Notes under the pieces: generated by a model | Database searches by the model: none | What the model was told of the DNA's origin: nothing | Seen by the model: only the letters and a program-made list of their open reading frames with translations | Translations under genes and position numbers: made by a program | Origin: Glandiceps talaboti | Lineage: Eukaryota; Hemichordata; Enteropneusta; Spengelidae | Length of the DNA stretch: 30,000 nt | Assembly (NCBI RefSeq): GCF_964340395.1 | Contig: NC_135561.1 | Coordinates: 11,123,732 to 11,153,731, forward strand | Reading direction: 5' to 3' | Part shown: positions 10,319 through 30,000 of the stretch, piece after piece | Layout: each line of letters starts with the position of its first letter | Numbering within the stretch: position 1 is the stretch's first letter

Positions 10319-11936
10319 CACTACTAGCTGCAACTGGGACATTTGTGAAAAAGTTTTGTTGGGTACAAAAACATAATTATAATATCGTATAAAGTGAACA
10401 GTATTGCATGACTTGTGGGTCAACACACTTTTTTTGTAGCTGTATACACAATAAATCAAATCAAATGAAACACACTGTCGTCTCATCGCACCATACTTTC
10501 TCACATCTTGACTACACAACATTCCCACGACAGACTTTACTTTTGCAGTCTTACAAAACAAGTAATCGATTCTAACCATTCTCCTTGCCTACTGTCAAAA
10601 TATATTTCTTCTATTTTCATTTTTTTCTTCATTTTTTTGTGTCTTTATATCAAAAAAAAAGTAACCCGAAATTCACAAACTATGTTATTCTATAAATTTT
10701 CAAAGTAAGTTTTCATTTTTTTTTTTTGAACTGAAAAGTGAGTTATGATGAAAAAAATCAAAAGGAACACGTATCAAAAATGTTAATATATTCCTGAAAG
10801 TTAAAGAAATTGACATCTTCGGTCACATTAAATTTAACAATATACTTTCAAATTAAAGTTAATCTTTCAAGAACATGCAAAAAGGCATTAAAAAGTTTTC
10901 TTTGGGTTTCGTACAAACTTAAGTTTTTCTAATATCTAATAACTTTGTACGAACAGTAAGTATGATAGAGAAATAATCAATATGGGAATGAAAATCTAAG
11001 TCCAAGGTCCATTTTCAGGAGGGAGGGAGGGGTGGGGGTGGGGGTGGGGGGTAGGAGAGGGTACAGTATGCCTTTATTACTATGCCAAAATAAAATGGAT
11101 ATCGCATACTAACAAAGTCTTCACTATAATCCATAGACCCGCCACCAACCTGAAAGAAGCTGAACAGAGTTTTACAGCTGCACTGAAAAGTAATATTAAA
11201 TGAAACTAGTTCACTGAAATATGTGGGGTACAATCTGAGGAAAATTACCCCCCCCCCCTCCCCCCCACCCAAATAAGTAGACAATTCCTTGTTCGTGGAT
11301 GACTCCTAAATATGGAATATATTGTATTAAGAAAAAATGTGAATATGCATCTAAAAACAGACAAGAAATTTATTTCCTTTCCTTTTCTTTGTTTTGTAAT
11401 AATTTTCTGTAAAGCACAGACACACTATCACTTTTCAAAAAAAAAACATTACAATTCCTGATTGTAAAGAAAATATCTTTTTTTTTCATATCCTGATCAA
11501 AATTATTGTTGAGTTTCAACTTGACAAATCACTACGTTAAGTAACTACAAGAAAGGTAAGTCATTTAAAAAAAAAATCGTAAATGCTTCCCCCCCCCCTC
11601 CCCCCTGGAAAAGATGAGGTCAAAAGAGATTTGCTCCTAAACTACAATGTTAAGTTATTGTTTTTGCAGTATTTTCTACTTCTAGCCCTACATATCTAAT
11701 ATAAAGTTAATCCAGTTGCAAAATTCAAGGTTTCAAAATAAAATCATCATTCTCAAATGTTATTGTTGCTGTTTTTGAGTTTTGAAGACATAACACACTA
11801 GAGTTTCAATAACTTTTCTAGAGTTTTCCCATTCAAATTATGCTGAGATGTTTATATATGTGTAAATATACCAGATCCTAAAACTTAACAAAATTAGGGT
11901 TTTTTTCTTTGTTTTTTTTCCCTCAAATGCAATGTG
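10319..11936. other. Non-coding DNA, probably partly ASPH 3' UTR or intergenic
   Basis: Very AT-rich with many A and T runs plus C/G runs (about 11025-11050, 11250-11270, 11590-11605). No exon seen. One minus-strand AATAAA lies at 11374-11369 among others, so the polyadenylation site of ASPH cannot be fixed. Confidence 0.6.
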
Positions 11937-12308
11937 CCATATTCTGGTTGTCAGAGAGATAAAAAAGATTTCATGGTTTGGCCACTAGGGGTGCTGTTCA
12001 CCTGTTGTTTTGAGGCTGAAATGAGGGTCAGAATAGTTAAGTAGCAGTGTACAGACAGCAGATATGAAGTTACAACACATTTTTGTGTTCACTGTACTGG
12101 TTTATTAGTGACTACCAGTACTGGAAACATGCCTAACCACAACATAATGCTCGTTTAAGAACACAGAGTTCTTTTACACATATTTTCTTCATGGTTTCAT
12201 GCATTCATTGGCCATAACCAGAATTCTAGCAAAACTGTGTCAAACCTGGGGCGCCCTCTTGCGATCCTTACACGTGAAATGATCAGAACTTTAGTAACCA
12301 GAATATGG
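11937..12308. mobile_element. MITE-like element with 13-bp perfect terminal inverted repeats
   Basis: ccatattctggtt at 11937-11949 is the exact reverse complement of 12296-12308. Outside, aaatgcaa and ttgcattt extend the arms to about 24 bp with mismatches. The left inner part (ttggccactaggggtgctgttc) is the reverse complement of fragments at 8712, 22211 and 26713, so the family has at least four copies here. No transposase frame is present. Confidence 0.75.
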
Positions 12309-13147
12309 AGTTTGCATTTCTACTACTATAAAACCTTCTGCCTTGATCTTTTTTTTCAAATCTCTTACGAAAAATAATTTCAAGACTTTTTCTTTTATGA
12401 GTGAAAATAATTTCATTTTGAGCTTAAACAAAATTTATAACAAATCATACACCTGAAAAATAGAGTTGCCATAAAAAAAGAGTGAGTGAAAAAAAGTGAA
12501 AAAGGTCTGAAAACATTATTTTTTTTGTTCTTTTATATTTTAAGCTGAAAATTCATTTATGCCATCACCGTGACATCACTTAAAATTATTAAACTCACTA
12601 AATTGCGGTACATAAAATGTAATTTTCAAAGGCATAAGGCCTAACCTACCCTCCCCTATTGTAACTTAATGTAGTATGTTCCTATTGTTTTCCTGAATAG
12701 GTTGATTGATTTGACAGAAATTTTAGGGAAGGTGGGTTATAGTTAAGCTTAAAGGCTGCCATATTAAAGTGGAACAAGCTGAGTTTATGACCCTTTTACT
12801 CAAGTGACAACACTTACATAAAATATCAATTTTAGTATACCATATGGTAATGTTAATATTGATGCATTTCCTTCTCGGACAGTGCAGTTGTCTTCTGCCA
12901 TTGTTAGACCAGTGAATTGCATTCTGGGAATATTCTTGACATTTTTTATGCATATAATAAATTACATCATAGGATCGTTATAAGTTATATCTTAACACCA
13001 GGTTTGAGTTTAGTTGATTGTAAGTGACGGTTAAGTATGCTTCAGGAAGTACAATGCTGTGAGTACCTTTCAAATATGCAGCAATAATTATTCCAAAAAA
13101 TACTGAAAAACTCAGCTTGTACCCCTTTAAAGTCAATTATGAATATT
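12309..13147 (-). other. Probable ASPH 3' UTR
   Basis: Directly downstream of the ASPH stop codon. No other gene is seen. The nearest clear AATAAA on the minus strand is at 12106-12101, inside the MITE-like element, which would give a 3' UTR of about 1 kb. This is a guess; other A-rich signals exist farther on. Confidence 0.4.
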
Positions 13148-28327
<15,180 letters not shown>

Positions 28328-30000
28328 CTGTCAGAAAAAGTTGAACGATAAAGGAAACTTTAATTGGCTTTGCAAAATGTAGTAAAGATGTAATGATTTT
28401 CTGACACTTTGGCAAAAGATGGTATTACATAATTATATCATTTGCGTAATAAGCGTAGCATGGATATTATTTCATTATCATAAAATTCATGAATCTTGTT
28501 TTCGATATATGACTTCCCATTTTAACTTCTTTTTTTGAGAGTGTACACAACAACTTAAAATACACATGCACTGATAACTGCCAAAGAAAATATTTTGAGA
28601 ATCAACAGAACTGCTCTGAAAGAATAAGAGTGTCTCAGAAGACTTTTTTACAGTTAACACTAGTACCACATGGACTTCTTTCTTTCTTTTCCATCATCAG
28701 AATTATTTGCAAAATATTTTTTGAAGTAACAACTAAGTCAGTATCTACACGTATTCAGAATAATCACATATTTTTATTTGGATTTACATTATGTGTTATG
28801 AAATTTTACACAACACGTTTGCAAACAAGGCTAGAAGATTTCCTGATTCATGTACACATGATGTATAGGCTACGATAGACAATAAAATACAGTTATCAAT
28901 AGGGTTCTCCCTTGAGGGCTTTACATATAGGTAGTGTTCCATAGTATGGAAATTGATGGCAACAATTGAATATGACGTCATGTTCTTTTAGCATGCAAGA
29001 TTTGTTGTCTCTGTAACTCTAATTTTCTGGGAAGAACCTAGTCTATCAGCTAGCCCTCGGATGTTCTTCCGATAAAATACGACACACAGCCGAACAACGC
29101 TATCGAGGATGGAACATCCGAGGTCTAGCGAATGTCATCAGGATATAAATAACTGCCAATCAGAGAACCGTATTAGCGACAAGTACAAACAGAGGACAAT
29201 AGCTAAATTTTCATGCATATTCATCTTAAGGAGGGGCTTGTATAAATAACCACCAATGCGTTAACTGAAATGTGTGAATGACAACGTCTACACACTCATC
29301 AAACTCACAATTACCATAAACCGATAAGCCATAGTAATGACGTAATTGTGTTTGTCAACACTTGCATGCAGAGATTCCCTGAGGTCATAGGTTATTGAAT
29401 ATATTAAAGTATATATATGCATAGATGGCCCAACCCACCGCTCAATGTAATCTCAATGGAATGTCCGGTCTGAAAATGACATTCGCTAGACTGTTCGGGC
29501 AGGCCCTCACATGCGAACTTCGTTCGCTTATAGTTATAGTATCGAAAGAAAGCCCAAACGTCTAGCAGCAAGACTAGGAAGAACCCAGTTATAAAGTGAA
29601 TACTACAAATACTAGGCTGTACAATACACAAATGTAAGTCATGTCATTCAGTCCTTATCAGTCTTTTCTTGCTCTCCTGGTATCTGATGCGGTGGCATGT
29701 CATGTCGTATCTTACAGACTGCATAACAACAGACTGAGTCATTTCAAAACTGACATATTTTGTGTACTATGTACATGAACTGTATAGGCCAAGATACATT
29801 GTACATGGGGCAATTTGAGGAACGTACCAAGCAATTTGTCAAATACAACTAATTGCTCCCTGTATGCACATAATTGCAGGGCCTTGGAACATCGCCAGGT
29901 ACATCACAAGGAATCCAACAAATAGCACTTTTAGTTATTTATTTGCAAGTTGCTTCTTGAATTGCCCAGTGACATTGCCTGTGTACAGTACACTCAGTAG
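28328..30000. other. ASPH: Probable ASPH upstream intron or 5' region
   Basis: No initiator exon ending in phase 1 with a credible donor was found. A CRE palindrome TGACGTCA is at 28973-28980. Inverted repeats: 29050-29066 with 29112-29128 (ctag.cctcggatgttc) and 29123-29138 with 29476-29491 (gtctagcgaatgtcat). Confidence 0.6.

Noticed and set aside
28328-28415. Extension of the TM exon upstream to include MPKCQKIITSLLHFAKPIK
   Set aside because: The apparent start is TTG and a strong acceptor (tttttctgacag) lies at the exon boundary.
29303-29335. Minus-strand ATGGCTTATCGG followed by gtaatt or gtgagt, considered as the ASPH start exon
   Set aside because: Both donors end the exon in phase 0, but the TM exon needs phase 1.
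29404-29631. 75-codon minus-strand frame with a hydrophobic stretch, considered as an alternative TM first exon
   Set aside because: No phase-1 donor follows the hydrophobic part, and no similarity to ASPH or any family is seen.

Overview
This window is nuclear DNA from an animal, most likely a marine invertebrate. Both recognisable genes are split by spliceosomal introns with GT..AG ends, the introns are kilobases long, and the DNA is AT-rich with many microsatellites, minisatellites, small inverted-repeat elements and SINE/LINE debris. Both proteins belong to families present across animals. I cannot fix the phylum from sequence alone. There are no bacterial, organellar or viral gene sets and no CRISPR array.

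Two protein genes are supported, both on the minus strand. (1) At 28327..13148 lies most of an aspartyl/asparaginyl beta-hydroxylase (ASPH) gene. Ten coding exons join in consistent phases (3104 nt, 1033 complete codons plus stop). They encode a short cytosolic tail with one transmembrane segment, a 580-codon Lys/Glu/Pro-rich exon dominated by 23- and 29-residue repeats, a TPR-like lumenal region, and a complete C-terminal 2-oxoglutarate/Fe(II) hydroxylase domain. The initiator exon is not visible and probably lies beyond position 30000. (2) At 7163..6153 is the first coding exon of an RNF217-like RBR E3 ubiquitin ligase. It has an acidic Ser/Asp-rich N-terminus, RING1, the IBR and the first Cys pair of RING2. 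The gene then enters an intron that fills the rest of the window to position 1, so the exon with the catalytic cysteine is off the left edge.

Layout: 1-378 perfect 42-bp minisatellite; 379-6152 RNF217-like intron with simple repeats, a 39-bp triplication and a probable non-LTR retrotransposon tail ending in (ATTCT)n; 6153-7163 RNF217-like exon; about 7164-8700 upstream DNA with a CRE palindrome, a 25-G run and trinucleotide repeats; 8700-13147 intergenic DNA plus ASPH 3' UTR, containing several inverted-repeat elements; 13148-28327 ASPH exons and introns, the introns packed with nested MITE-like elements, a SINE-like element, (CA)n, (CATA)n, a 138-bp higher-order repeat and a 20-bp minisatellite; 28328-30000 probable ASPH first intron or upstream DNA.

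The two genes do not form an obvious functional unit. ASPH acts in the ER lumen and RNF217-like ligases in ubiquitin transfer. I found no clear new biological system. The points most worth following are the length-variable K/E/P repeat in ASPH, the Cys next to an iron-binding His, the nested MITEs with a TA target duplication, the minisatellite whose units look like tiny splice cassettes, and the ACAATGTA higher-order repeat.
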